A stretch of 46,390 nt of DNA from Chitinophaga pinensis (GTDB taxonomy: Bacteria > Bacteroidota > Bacteroidia > Flavobacteriales_D > Crocinitomicaceae), in the NCBI GenBank assembly GCA_943324565.2, contig CALPMC020000013.1, forward strand, positions 1 through 46,390, given 5' to 3'. The translations under genes and the position numbers were made by a program. Every line of letters begins with the position of its first letter. The stretch's first letter is position 1. Of the stretch, positions 16,325 through 25,096 are shown one piece after another. A model generated the notes under the pieces. It was not told the origin of the DNA. It made no database searches and was given only the letters and a program-made list of their open reading frames with translations.

Positions 16325-16728
16325 TACAACTGTTTTTTGATGACAATTGTATCTAAATCAATCACTTGATTGCGTTCAGTTATTTCAAACGGAACCAAAA
16401 TTTCTTTTTTACCGCTCGCACAAGAACTACAATCTTCGTAAACATATAATGAATACTGTCCTTTCTGTAAATAATTAAAAATAAAACTACCATCATAGCT
16501 CGTTTTAATATCATCATCGTAAAAAGCATCGTCTTGGCCATAAATTAAATAAACATCTTGGTCAGCAGCTTCATATTTTCCACCAGAAATTGGATTGCCA
16601 ATACTGTTATATAATTGTTCCATAACAACACCTTTTACAGTTGCTGAACCTCCTTTTCCCTCTACTTTTGAGCAAGAATATAAAAAAGTTGTGGCAATAA
16701 CTAAACTTAATAAATACTTCATTTTCAT
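16324..16728 (-). CDS. Small lipoprotein with carboxypeptidase-regulatory-like fold
   Basis: The 134-residue product begins with a lipoprotein signal (LYSC, Cys19). Residues 28 to about 115 look like a transthyretin/carboxypeptidase-regulatory-like beta domain (SATVKGVVMEQLYN, then SYDGSFIFNYLQKGQYSLYV). A CSSC pair near residues 100-103 could form a disulfide or bind metal. It is co-translated with the DUF2490 barrel, so it may be a periplasmic or surface partner; this is inferred from coupling only. Confidence 0.7.
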   Translation of the reverse strand: MKMKYLLSLVIATTFLYSCSKVEGKGGSATVKGVVMEQLYNSIGNPISGGKYEAADQDVYLIYGQDDAFYDDDIKTSYDGSFIFNYLQKGQYSLYVYEDCSSCASGKKEILVPFEITERNQVIDLDTIVIKKQL

Positions 16729-16753
16729 CCGTTTTTTAATCTATAATTTGTTC

Positions 16754-16761
16754 CAAAAATA
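16754..16761 (-). promoter_or_regulatory. Candidate -7 box for the lipoprotein/DUF2490 pair
   Basis: The minus strand reads TATTTTTG, a perfect TAnnTTTG, 25 bases before the ATG at 16728. No TTTG -33 element is seen at 17-23 bases. It lies in the 113-base divergent gap shared with the CotH gene. Confidence 0.35.
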
Positions 16762-16841
16762 CAACATAACGATTGAATGAATTAACTTTAACACGTTATT
16801 CGATAATATTATGTTAATATAGATATTAAAATCAACATTAA

Positions 16842-19800
16842 ATGAGATTCTTTTTATTCCTAATACTTGCGAGTTTTTTTTCTTTTCAAGTTAAAAGTCA
16901 AATTTTTATCAATGAATATTCGTGTTCCAATATTTCTACCATTCCCGATGGCTATGGCGATTACGAAGATTGGATTGAACTTTATAATCCTGCTTCTACA
17001 CCAATAGATATTACAGGCTGGTATCTTTCTGATAAACCAACTAACCTTACAAAATGGCAAATTCCACCAAGTTCTATGACTGCTTTTGGTTTCAAGATGG
17101 TTTTTTGTTCGAAAAGAAACACAATAAATAACAATCAATTACACACTAATTTCAATATTTCTCAAACTGAAAACGATTGGATTATTTTAAGCAATCCTTC
17201 TGGAATTGTTGTTGACTCCTTTAAAATAAAGCATTTAACAAAAGCAAATCACTCGATTGGTCGTTCTACGAATGGAGCTTCTGATTTTAAACTTTTTTCT
17301 ACGCCAACTCCAAATGCCCTTAATTCAGGAGCAATCAATTTTTATACTCCAAAACCAACTTTTAGTGTACAAGCAGGATTTTATCCAAATGCTCAGACTG
17401 TTTCAATTAGCTGCATCGACCCAACTGCAACAATTCGCTACACTTTAGACGGAAGCGACCCAACTACAAGTTCGACCTTGTATTCAACCCCCATAAATAT
17501 TACTTCAACAAAAGTGCTTCGAGCCGTTGCTTTTAGTTCTAGTTTACCTTCATTCATTGAAACAAACACTTATTTTATTAATGTGAGTCACAGCATACCT
17601 ATTGTTTCTGTTTGCAGTGATGGAGTTTTTGATTTAGTTGCAAATGGAAATCAATTTGAGCCAGTTGGTGCTTTTGAGTTATTCGAGGACGATGGCTCCT
17701 TTATTGATGAAGGTCAAGGAGATTTCAATAAACACGGAAACGATTCTTGGTCCTATCCACAGCGCGGGTTTGACTTTGTTATGCGTGATCAATATGGCTA
17801 CAACAAAGATTTAAATCATCAAATTTTCCCTGAAAAATCAAGAAGTAATTTTCAACGTGTGATTTTAAAACCAGCTGCAAGTGATAATTATTCATTTGAA
17901 CAAGGAGCTCATATTCGCGATGCTTTTATTCATAATTTGTCTGATAGAGCACAAATGAAATTGGATGAACGCACGAACCGACCTTGTGTTGTTTATTTAA
18001 ATGGACAATATTGGGGAGTTTATGAAATTCGTGAGAAAGCGGATGACCACGATTATACAGATTATTACTATGACCAAGATAAATTCAATATTCAATACCT
18101 GAAAACGTGGGGAAATACGTGGGCAGATTATGGTGGTACTCAAGCAATCACAGATTGGAATACATTAAAAAGCTATATTGCTACTAACAATATGGGTAAT
18201 GCGACAAATTTTGCTTACGTAGATGGTGAATTAAATTGGGAATCTTTGTGCGATTATTTTATGTTCAATTCGTATGTTGTGAATCAAGACTGGCTGAATT
18301 GGAATACCGCTTGGTGGAGAGGACGAGATCCTTTAGGAGATAAGAAAAAATGGCGTTATGCCTTGTGGGATATGGATGCGACCTTTGGACATTACATCAA
18401 TTACACTGGAATTCCAGACACTGGTCCGAATGCTGATCCGTGCAATGCTGAAAACCTCCCAGATCCAGGAAGTCAAGGTCACACCGAAATTATTTCCAAG
18501 TTAATCAATGAAAATCCTACGGTAAAACAATATTATGTAGCTCGATATATTGACCTTGCAAATACTTATTTTTCTTGTACTTATATGACCGCATTATTAG
18601 ATAGTATGGTAAATGAAATCGCTCCTGAAATGCAAGGACAATGTACAAAATGGGGAGGAACGTATGCTGGATGGCAAAATAATGTGCAACAATTGCGCGA
18701 TTTTATCAATAATAGATGTGCAGCATTGGAATCTGGATTAGAAGATTGTTATCAAGTTGTAGGTCCTTACCCGACTTTGTTTGATGTTTCTCCTGCGTTA
18801 TCTGGAAAAATAAAGGTAAATTCAATCTATCCTCCAAATTATCCTTGGTCAACAACTTATTATGGAGGTATTCAAACAAATATTGTAGCCCAAGCTAATC
18901 CTGGATTTATTTTTGACCATTGGGAATACACGACAGGACCGCTTACAGGACCAATTACGCAAGCAAGCAACAGCTTAAATATTTCTGGAGCTGAAAATAT
19001 TGTTGCCTTTTTTGTTCCAATTGATCCAAATGCAGATACTGACGGTGATTTTCTTACAGACGGAAGTGAAATCGCGAATGGTTCTGATCCGCTTGACCCT
19101 TGCGACCCAAATCCATCAACAGCAATTTGTGACCAAGACAATGATGGATTAACAAACGAAGAAGAAACAACTGCTGGCACCAATCCAACAAATCCTGATT
19201 CTGATGGAGATGGAATAAACGATGGAACTGAAATCACTAACTCTTCCGACCCTTTAAATCCTTGTAGTCCAGCAATTAATAACTTGGCTTGCGATACTGA
19301 TAGCGATGGTTTAACAAATACCGAAGAAACAACTTTAGGAACAGACCCTAGCAATCCTGATACTGACGGAGATGGAGTTAATGATGGCGCTGAAAACACC
19401 TCCGGCTCAGATCCTTTAGACTCTTGTGACCCAAATCCAAATGCGACAGCTTGTTCTTTAGACAGCGATAGCGATGGATTAACAAATAGTGAAGAAAGTT
19501 CATTAGGAACCGACCCAAATAATCCAGACACAGATGGTGATGGAATAAATGATGGATTAGAAGTTGATAATGGAACAAACCCCTTAGACCCTTGTGATCC
19601 AAACAATGATTCACTCGATTGTCAAGAAGGAATTCATATTCCAAATGCGTTCTCTCCGAATCAAACTGGTAGTGGAGACAATGAAGTTTTCCAAATTTAT
19701 GTTGGGAAAGATATTCAATCAATTAATTTTAGAATTTTTGACCGTTGGGGGAATTTAATGTTTGAATCGAAAGACAAAAAATTCAAATGGGACGGAACAT

Positions 19801-19907
19801 TTAAAGGGAAAATGTGCAATTCTGGTATTTATGCTTATGCTGTGGAGGTTATTTACCTGGATAATAAGCAAGAAACAATTAGTGGCAACATAACTTTGAT
19901 TCGCTAA
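16842..19907 (+). CDS. T9SS cargo with lamin-tail, chitobiase-like, CotH kinase and calcium-binding repeats
   Basis: A 1021-residue secreted protein. After a signal peptide (to about KSQ19) come a lamin-tail domain (about 21-160; INEYS, then DYEDWIELYNPASTPIDITG), a chitobiase C-terminal-like domain (about 170-245; ATIRYTLDGSDPTTSS), and a CotH-kinase domain (about 270-600; GQYWGVYEIREKADDHDY and the conserved WRYALWDMDATFG). Thrombospondin type 3-like calcium-binding repeats (about 735-930) lead to the type B gliding-motility sorting domain (HIPNAFSPNQTGSGDNEVFQ, then FRIFDRWGNLMFES). CotH proteins are atypical kinases that phosphorylate secreted proteins. Its stop overlaps the start of a PorP/SprF gene, which suggests a dedicated secretion partner. 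Confidence 0.92.
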   Translation: MRFFLFLILASFFSFQVKSQIFINEYSCSNISTIPDGYGDYEDWIELYNPASTPIDITGWYLSDKPTNLTKWQIPPSSMTAFGFKMVFCSKRNTINNNQLHTNFNISQTENDWIILSNPSGIVVDSFKIKHLTKANHSIGRSTNGASDFKLFSTPTPNALNSGAINFYTPKPTFSVQAGFYPNAQTVSISCIDPTATIRYTLDGSDPTTSSTLYSTPINITSTKVLRAVAFSSSLPSFIETNTYFINVSHSIPIVSVCSDGVFDLVANGNQFEPVGAFELFEDDGSFIDEGQGDFNKHGNDSWSYPQRGFDFVMRDQYGYNKDLNHQIFPEKSRSNFQRVILKPAASDNYSFEQGAHIRDAFIHNLSDRAQMKLDERTNRPCVVYLNGQYWGVYEIREKADDHDYTDYYYDQDKFNIQYLKTWGNTWADYGGTQAITDWNTLKSYIATNNMGNATNFAYVDGELNWESLCDYFMFNSYVVNQDWLNWNTAWWRGRDPLGDKKKWRYALWDMDATFGHYINYTGIPDTGPNADPCNAENLPDPGSQGHTEIISKLINENPTVKQYYVARYIDLANTYFSCTYMTALLDSMVNEIAPEMQGQCTKWGGTYAGWQNNVQQLRDFINNRCAALESGLEDCYQVVGPYPTLFDVSPALSGKIKVNSIYPPNYPWSTTYYGGIQTNIVAQANPGFIFDHWEYTTGPLTGPITQASNSLNISGAENIVAFFVPIDPNADTDGDFLTDGSEIANGSDPLDPCDPNPSTAICDQDNDGLTNEEETTAGTNPTNPDSDGDGINDGTEITNSSDPLNPCSPAINNLACDTDSDGLTNTEETTLGTDPSNPDTDGDGVNDGAENTSGSDPLDSCDPNPNATACSLDSDSDGLTNSEESSLGTDPNNPDTDGDGINDGLEVDNGTNPLDPCDPNNDSLDCQEGIHIPNAFSPNQTGSGDNEVFQIYVGKDIQSINFRIFDRWGNLMFESKDKKFKWDGTFKGKMCNSGIYAYAVEVIYLDNKQETISGNITLIR
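19128..19619 (+). repeat. Three tandem 162-168-base units coding thrombospondin type 3-like repeats
   Basis: Three in-frame units start at cysteine codons at 19128, 19290 and 19452 and encode 54, 54 and 56 residues. Each holds two Asp-rich loops (patterns DxDxDGLTN and DxDGDGxNDG) followed by a DPL.PC turn. A partial unit precedes them from about 19030. These are calcium-binding stalk repeats, not a CRISPR array. Confidence 0.85.
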
Positions 19908-20923
19908 TGAAAAAGGTATTAGTTTTTATTGGCTTGCTAATTTCAGGAATTGCAAGTGCTCAAGATTATCATTTTTCACAAATAGACAAAATGATGCCTT
20001 TGATAAACCCTGCTACAACCTCAAACTTTGATGGATTTGAGAAATTTAGTGCGTTACACAGAAGTCAATGGCTTGGCTCAGGGACAAAATTTCACACCAC
20101 TAACGCCTTAGCTGAATTGACCTTAGGTAAAAAACGAGGTCGTGATAAAGCTTATTTAGGAGTTGGAGTATTTTTCAATAATGATTTTGGTGGTGATTCA
20201 AAAATGGCTAGTAATGGTGGTGGATTTACAGCAAGTGGAAATGTGACCTTAGCTGATGGACATTGGTTATCTGCTGGTATTCAAACGGCTTTTATTAGTA
20301 GAACAGCTGACTTTTCGAGATTATATTATTACAATCAATTCAATGGTTCTGGTTTCGACAATAGCATTCCGTCGGGCGAGTTAAATGAATTTACCTCCTT
20401 TGGTTACGTCGATGCATCAGCTGGAATTTCTTATCGTTTTAATAAAAAGAGAAATAGAAAATACAAATCCAAAAACAATGGATTTCAATTGGGATTCTCT
20501 ATGAGTCATTTGACGCAACCAGATCTGAAATACAATGTTTTAATCGAAGATAAGTTATACCGTAAAATTTGCATTCATACCAATTTTACGGTTGGAATCA
20601 ACTCTGTTTCTGGACTACAGTTTACAGCTGCGCAATTTTTTCAAGGTCCACATACAGAAACGAATTTTGGGATTTTCTATGAGTTACGGTTAAAAGATGT
20701 CTCCACTTTAATGAGTGTTTCAAGAGAAAGAAATTTGTATATAGGTTCTTATTTCCGTTTGCCCAATTCTTTTGCACCTTATGTCGGAATTGATTTTGGC
20801 GACTTTTCTTTTGGGGTTTCATACGATAAAACTGCAGGTTTAGCGGGCACTGCATTCAAGCATTCCGTGGAACTTAACCTAAGTTATATGATTACCAATA
20901 GATCAGTTTTTAAAGGGAGATAA
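19907..20923 (+). CDS. PorP/SprF family type IX secretion membrane protein
   Basis: A 338-residue outer-membrane beta-barrel protein. It has a signal peptide ending at ASAQ and the family opening DYHFSQIDKMMPLINPATTS, then many glycine-rich amphipathic strands to the C-terminus. In Flavobacterium, SprF is needed to secrete the neighbouring type B cargo SprB, and PorP/SprF paralogues often sit beside their cargo. Here the ATG overlaps the cargo stop by one base (TAATG), which supports the same pairing with the CotH protein. Exact partner specificity is inferred. Confidence 0.9.
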   Translation: MKKVLVFIGLLISGIASAQDYHFSQIDKMMPLINPATTSNFDGFEKFSALHRSQWLGSGTKFHTTNALAELTLGKKRGRDKAYLGVGVFFNNDFGGDSKMASNGGGFTASGNVTLADGHWLSAGIQTAFISRTADFSRLYYYNQFNGSGFDNSIPSGELNEFTSFGYVDASAGISYRFNKKRNRKYKSKNNGFQLGFSMSHLTQPDLKYNVLIEDKLYRKICIHTNFTVGINSVSGLQFTAAQFFQGPHTETNFGIFYELRLKDVSTLMSVSRERNLYIGSYFRLPNSFAPYVGIDFGDFSFGVSYDKTAGLAGTAFKHSVELNLSYMITNRSVFKGR

Positions 20924-20952
20924 TTGTAATGAAAACAGTGCTAATTTATCTT

Positions 20953-22236
20953 TCAAAGCCCAAAAACTTTCTTTAAATAGTCATTCAAAAAGACACCATT
21001 TGGATCATGTTTGGCTCTTACTTGTAAAAAATCATCGAATTTCGGGTAGGCCTTTCTGAAAAAGGAGGCATCTCTAGTGTGCATTTTTCCCCAATGTGGA
21101 CGACCACCATTTGCTACGAATAAATCTTCTAAGTCTTTGAAATAGCGCGTATTGTCCATTCCTTTGTAAACATGACTTGCGATGTATGCCGACTTGCGAT
21201 TATAAGCAGGGCTTAAATAAATATCATCTGCATGGACAAAACGATGCTCTTGAGGAAAACTGATTCGATAATTATTTTTGTCAATCAATTTCAGCATTTC
21301 TTTCACCACTTCTTTATAGCTTTCATACGGAATATTGTACTCCATTTCTGTGAATTTCACATTGCGAACCGTACTGAAAACCTTATAGCTTTGTTGTACT
21401 TTTTTTTCGTTTGAAATAAAGGAACCAATTAAATTAGAAATCGTTTTTGAACTCGAAGGAATAGCTTTGTTGATAGAACACAAAAATTGTAAAGCCCAAT
21501 TTTCCAAAACGATATCATTAATAAATGCGCTAAATTTTGAAGTGTGCCCCGCTTCTTGGCTCACAATATTCGAACGTTTTGTTTGTGACCATTGCGAATT
21601 TGGAATTGAGTAAAATTCAAAGTGACGGTTCTCATCAACTATTGCATCTAGATTTGCCAACACCTCGCTCAATTTCTCTTTGCGAATGTCTAACTCAAGA
21701 TTGTAGGCTTCTTTGCAACGCATTTTTATTCGTGTAATTATTCCTAAACTTCCAAGAGACAATTGTGCACATTTGAATTCATGGTAATTATTTTCTTCGT
21801 TCAAGGTGATTATCTCGCCCAAACCATTAACGAAAGTTATTTCTTCTACCTGCGTTCCTAGGCTTCCTAGAGTTATTCCTGTTCCATGCGTGCCAGTTGA
21901 AATTGCTCCAGCTAAACTTTGAACGTTGATATCTCCCATGTTTTCTAATGCTAAACCATTTTCAGCCAATTCTTCACTAAGACGTTTTAACTTCGTTCCA
22001 GCCCAAGACACTGCTCTATTATTAACTTCTTTTGAAATCAAACCTTGAATTTTATCTAAGCTTAAAGAAACACTAGTTGTTGCAAGTAAAGGACTAAACG
22101 AATGATTGGAACCAACTGTACGAATGGTTTTCCCTGAAAAAGTAGCCTTTTTAATTATATCTGCAATTTCCTCTTCAGACTTTGGCAACAACACTTCTTG
22201 CGGTGTCCATTTAACATTTCCTGCCCAATTTTCCAT
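20953..22236 (-). CDS. FAD-linked aldonolactone oxidase (arabinono/gulono-lactone oxidase family)
   Basis: A 427-residue VAO-type flavoprotein. The FAD-binding half has GSNHSFSP with His45, the position that carries covalent FAD in some relatives, and ISTGTHGTG near residue 110. The C-terminal half is of the ALO type, with the diagnostic RPHWGKMH (HWxK) motif and a final DPNGVFLNDYL. Such enzymes oxidise sugar lactones or alditols. An in-frame ATG at 22248 adds four residues, but the ATG at 22236 overlaps the stop of the upstream PLP-enzyme gene (TAATG) and gives the family N-terminus. The substrate is unknown. Confidence 0.87.
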   Translation of the reverse strand: MENWAGNVKWTPQEVLLPKSEEEIADIIKKATFSGKTIRTVGSNHSFSPLLATTSVSLSLDKIQGLISKEVNNRAVSWAGTKLKRLSEELAENGLALENMGDINVQSLAGAISTGTHGTGITLGSLGTQVEEITFVNGLGEIITLNEENNYHEFKCAQLSLGSLGIITRIKMRCKEAYNLELDIRKEKLSEVLANLDAIVDENRHFEFYSIPNSQWSQTKRSNIVSQEAGHTSKFSAFINDIVLENWALQFLCSINKAIPSSSKTISNLIGSFISNEKKVQQSYKVFSTVRNVKFTEMEYNIPYESYKEVVKEMLKLIDKNNYRISFPQEHRFVHADDIYLSPAYNRKSAYIASHVYKGMDNTRYFKDLEDLFVANGGRPHWGKMHTRDASFFRKAYPKFDDFLQVRAKHDPNGVFLNDYLKKVFGL

Positions 22237-23420
22237 TATAAAAAACATTTTTGTTCGCCCCTATATGTTGGAACTATTTGTTCAATTTTGTTATCTCGAA
22301 CTAAAATTAACTCATTGAAACGTTCGCACAACTCCCCTGCTTTTGCGTGTCTAAAAAAAATTAAATCACCAATATTAAGAGCTTCTTTTCCGCGGTATTC
22401 AAAAGGTGTTTGAACTTCACCTGCGCCTTCATTTTTAATCAATTTCATTCCTTGAGGAAGAAAAGGTTGCGGTTGTTTAATTGCGTCTGTGGCACCTGAA
22501 GCGATATAACCACCACCAAGTGCTGTAAAAATGGTATTTGTTGGTTTTCTGACTATTCTTAGTGAATAAAAAAGTGCTGGTTTATGCTTGAAATTGCTGT
22601 AATTATCAAATAGATGAGACTGATAAAACCCACTGCCGACTGTTATTTCAGTTATACCTACTTCTTTAAGTGTTGACTCAATACTTCCTGTTCCTCCTCC
22701 ATTTACAAAATCCAAATGAATACTATTGTCAGACAAAACCTTCAAACAATCAATTCTTCGTTCAGCAATTTCCCTAATGGATTTAGACTTCAAAACACCA
22801 ATTACTTTATTCATAAAAGTAGCACTAGGAACATTGTCACCAATTCCAGCTATTTGAGCTTCATAACCCATCAAACCTTTCCACCTCACATTTGAAAAAG
22901 AAGTTGAACTATTAATAATTTTTTTTAAATCAGTCGCATTCTTGATAGCTGAGCGATAAACACCAAAATAAATTCCAGGAAAAGTAGAACTCATATCAAT
23001 ATCAACACAAAGATTTACATGGACTTGATGCTTTGAGGCAATTGTATTTAACAATTCAACATGTTCCAATTTGTCCACCATAAAATAGATGGAAGTTGCA
23101 TGTTTTTCACTCGAAAGAACTTGATTAATCAGATCTTTTTCAAAAGTAGGATAACCTAAAAGTATGTTTGTAAATCCTAATTCAGAAAGCCAAATTGCTT
23201 CTTCAATAGTGAATGCCATTAAACCAAAGGAATGGGGTAATTTATCTAGAATATAATTCAACACATATCGACAACGAATTGATTTTGTGGCAATTCTAAT
23301 ATTTCTACCTTGTGAACGACGAGCAATTTCTTGGATGTTTTCATCCAAAGCATTCATATCTAAAACTGCAAATGGAGCTTTTTGTGATTTAAAAATTGAT
23401 TTTAACAATTGATACTCCAT
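22236..23420 (-). CDS. Type III PLP-dependent enzyme (alanine racemase-fold amino acid deaminase/aldolase-like)
   Basis: A 394-residue fold-type III PLP enzyme. The N-terminal barrel carries the Schiff-base lysine in IRIATKSIR (Lys46). A phosphate-binding glycine motif VNGGGTGSIES follows around residue 257, and ITVGSGFYQSHLFD near 280. The C-terminal beta domain ends PTYRGEQKCFL. Relatives are annotated as amino acid deaminase/aldolase or D-threonine-aldolase-like; activity here cannot be read from sequence. It is translationally coupled to the downstream aldonolactone oxidase, implying the two act on one pathway. Confidence 0.8.
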   Translation of the reverse strand: MEYQLLKSIFKSQKAPFAVLDMNALDENIQEIARRSQGRNIRIATKSIRCRYVLNYILDKLPHSFGLMAFTIEEAIWLSELGFTNILLGYPTFEKDLINQVLSSEKHATSIYFMVDKLEHVELLNTIASKHQVHVNLCVDIDMSSTFPGIYFGVYRSAIKNATDLKKIINSSTSFSNVRWKGLMGYEAQIAGIGDNVPSATFMNKVIGVLKSKSIREIAERRIDCLKVLSDNSIHLDFVNGGGTGSIESTLKEVGITEITVGSGFYQSHLFDNYSNFKHKPALFYSLRIVRKPTNTIFTALGGGYIASGATDAIKQPQPFLPQGMKLIKNEGAGEVQTPFEYRGKEALNIGDLIFFRHAKAGELCERFNELILVRDNKIEQIVPTYRGEQKCFL

Positions 23421-23600
23421 CCCAACGATTTAATTTTTTGCTTGAAATTACATTTTTTTTTGCTTGAAATATGAAACACCTTAAAATTGTTATTTTCTGA
23501 CATTGAATTTATTATTGAACCGAAATAAAATCAATTTTAAAAAACAAAGATTTTAGTTTCTACCCTTAAAAAATACAAATTTTAAACTCAAGTTTAACTT

Positions 23601-24035
23601 TTAAATTTTCTTGGTCATCAAAAAATGTTGAATTTCATTGAAAAGCAAATGTGACTTTTCAACTAACACATAATTTAAATTTTGATAAAACGGAATTGCA
23701 ATTTCTCGAGCATGCAAGACGATTTCTGAACTATTTTGAGTTTTACAATAAGATTCAATTGCTAGCATAACTTGTTTACCGTAGCCTTTTCGTTGAATTT
23801 CAATTTCAACCGCCATAAATCGCACTTGCCCTATATTTTCTGAATTTAAATCTAATCTTGCAATTGCTGCTATTTTATCATTTTCAAATAGTGCAAAATG
23901 AACTCCTGTCGCATCACCATCATTTCGTTCACTTCCTCTAGGTTGCTTCCATGGTTGACGTAAAACACGATAGCGTAAATCATAGTATTGCTCCCACTCT
24001 ACTACATTTTTTGGTGCGCGAATGACTATTTCCAT
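23601..24035 (-). CDS. GNAT family N-acetyltransferase
   Basis: A 144-residue GNAT-fold protein. The acetyl-CoA pyrophosphate-binding motif QRKGYGKQ is at 81-88, after the strand QVRFMAVEIEI. The N-terminus (YYDLRYRVLRQPW) resembles the ElaA-like or YitI-like GNAT subgroup, and the C-terminus has ARE IAIPFYQNLNYV-type strands. The acceptor is unknown. Its start overlaps the CoA-transferase gene by ten bases, so it is the last gene of a ctaA-CoA-transferase-GNAT operon. Confidence 0.85.
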   Translation of the reverse strand: MEIVIRAPKNVVEWEQYYDLRYRVLRQPWKQPRGSERNDGDATGVHFALFENDKIAAIARLDLNSENIGQVRFMAVEIEIQRKGYGKQVMLAIESYCKTQNSSEIVLHAREIAIPFYQNLNYVLVEKSHLLFNEIQHFLMTKKI

Positions 24036-25096
24036 TTGAAAGCAATTGAGGTTAAACGTTGCGTTGCTGTTTCTTCAATTAATTCTGACCGAACTAAATC
24101 CTTAGCTGTTTTATCATCAAAAACGGCTTCCAAGTTTTTAATCCTCCCCACTGGAACATGATGTTCAAGCATATTCTTTAAAATTTCAGCTGCTGTAAAA
24201 TCAACAATTTTAGCTTGTACTATTTCAAACAATTGTTGACGATTGATCACCCGATTTTGATTGCTTGAAAAGCGACTATCAGCTACTAAATTTTCTAAAC
24301 TCAGAAAAGTACACAATTTTTCAAAATGGACTGTCGAACCAATTGCGAAAGTGATAAGTTCGTTGTCTTTTGTTTCAAAAATCTCTCCGTAAGGTGCGAT
24401 ATTTGGATGTAGACTTCCTATTCTTTCTGGGTTTTTTTGCGCCATCAAATAGTTAGAAGCTTGATTAACTAAACTACAAATTGCTGCATCGTACAAGGAA
24501 ACTTCAATTGTTTTTGCGCTTTTGTTAATTTGACGTTCCAATAAGGCTAATAGTAATCCTTCTTTTAATTGATGAGCAGCTAAAACATCGATAAAAGCAA
24601 CTGGCATTTTCACAGGTCCACTTTCTGGGGTACCATTCATAGACATAAATCCCGTTTCTGCTTGCAAGATTAAATCATAAGCAACTCGATCACTTTCAGA
24701 ACCAAAACCATTGATTTTACCAATGATTAATTTTTTATTGACTTTTCTTAAAATTTCATCAGTGACATTCAATTTTACTTCATCTCCAAACTTAAAATTT
24801 GAAATTAAAATATCAGCATCTTTAACTAAATCAATAAATTGCAAGTAATCTACTTCCAATTTTAAATTGAGTTGCAGATATTCTTTTCGATAATTTACCG
24901 ATGAAAAATAAGCTGAAACAGTAGAGTTTTGATTTTCACTAGGTAATTTCCAAGAACGAGTTACATCAGGAATAGTGGTGTTTTCAATTTTTACAACTTG
25001 CGCACCAAGTTCTGCGAAAAATGTTCCAACCGAAGGACCTGCAAGTACAGTTGAAAGATCTAAAACTTTAAGATTTGTAATAAATGAAACTTCCAT
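24026..25096 (-). CDS. Class III CoA-transferase (CaiB/BaiF/Frc family)
   Basis: A 356-residue enzyme of the family III CoA-transferases, which move CoA between acyl groups through an aspartyl-CoA intermediate. It has the N-terminal LKVLDLSTVLAGPSVG pattern, GAQVVKIE, the YDLILQAETGFMS segment, and the predicted catalytic Asp170 in VAFIDVLAAH. An in-frame ATG at 25132 would add 12 residues inside ctaA. The ATG at 25096 overlaps the ctaA stop (TAATG) and starts at the family's usual place. The substrate is unknown; alpha-methylacyl-CoA racemase activity is an alternative within this fold. Confidence 0.87.
   Translation of the reverse strand: MEVSFITNLKVLDLSTVLAGPSVGTFFAELGAQVVKIENTTIPDVTRSWKLPSENQNSTVSAYFSSVNYRKEYLQLNLKLEVDYLQFIDLVKDADILISNFKFGDEVKLNVTDEILRKVNKKLIIGKINGFGSESDRVAYDLILQAETGFMSMNGTPESGPVKMPVAFIDVLAAHQLKEGLLLALLERQINKSAKTIEVSLYDAAICSLVNQASNYLMAQKNPERIGSLHPNIAPYGEIFETKDNELITFAIGSTVHFEKLCTFLSLENLVADSRFSSNQNRVINRQQLFEIVQAKIVDFTAAEILKNMLEHHVPVGRIKNLEAVFDDKTAKDLVRSELIEETATQRLTSIAFKWK

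Noticed and set aside
18872-19606. 244-residue minus-strand frame
   Set aside because: It is antisense to the Asp-rich calcium-binding repeats of the CotH protein; its Ser/Pro/Gly repeats mirror the codon pattern of the real gene.
19128-19619. Regularly spaced repeats as a possible CRISPR array
   Set aside because: The units are 162-168 bases, in frame, diverged, and encode calcium-binding repeats.
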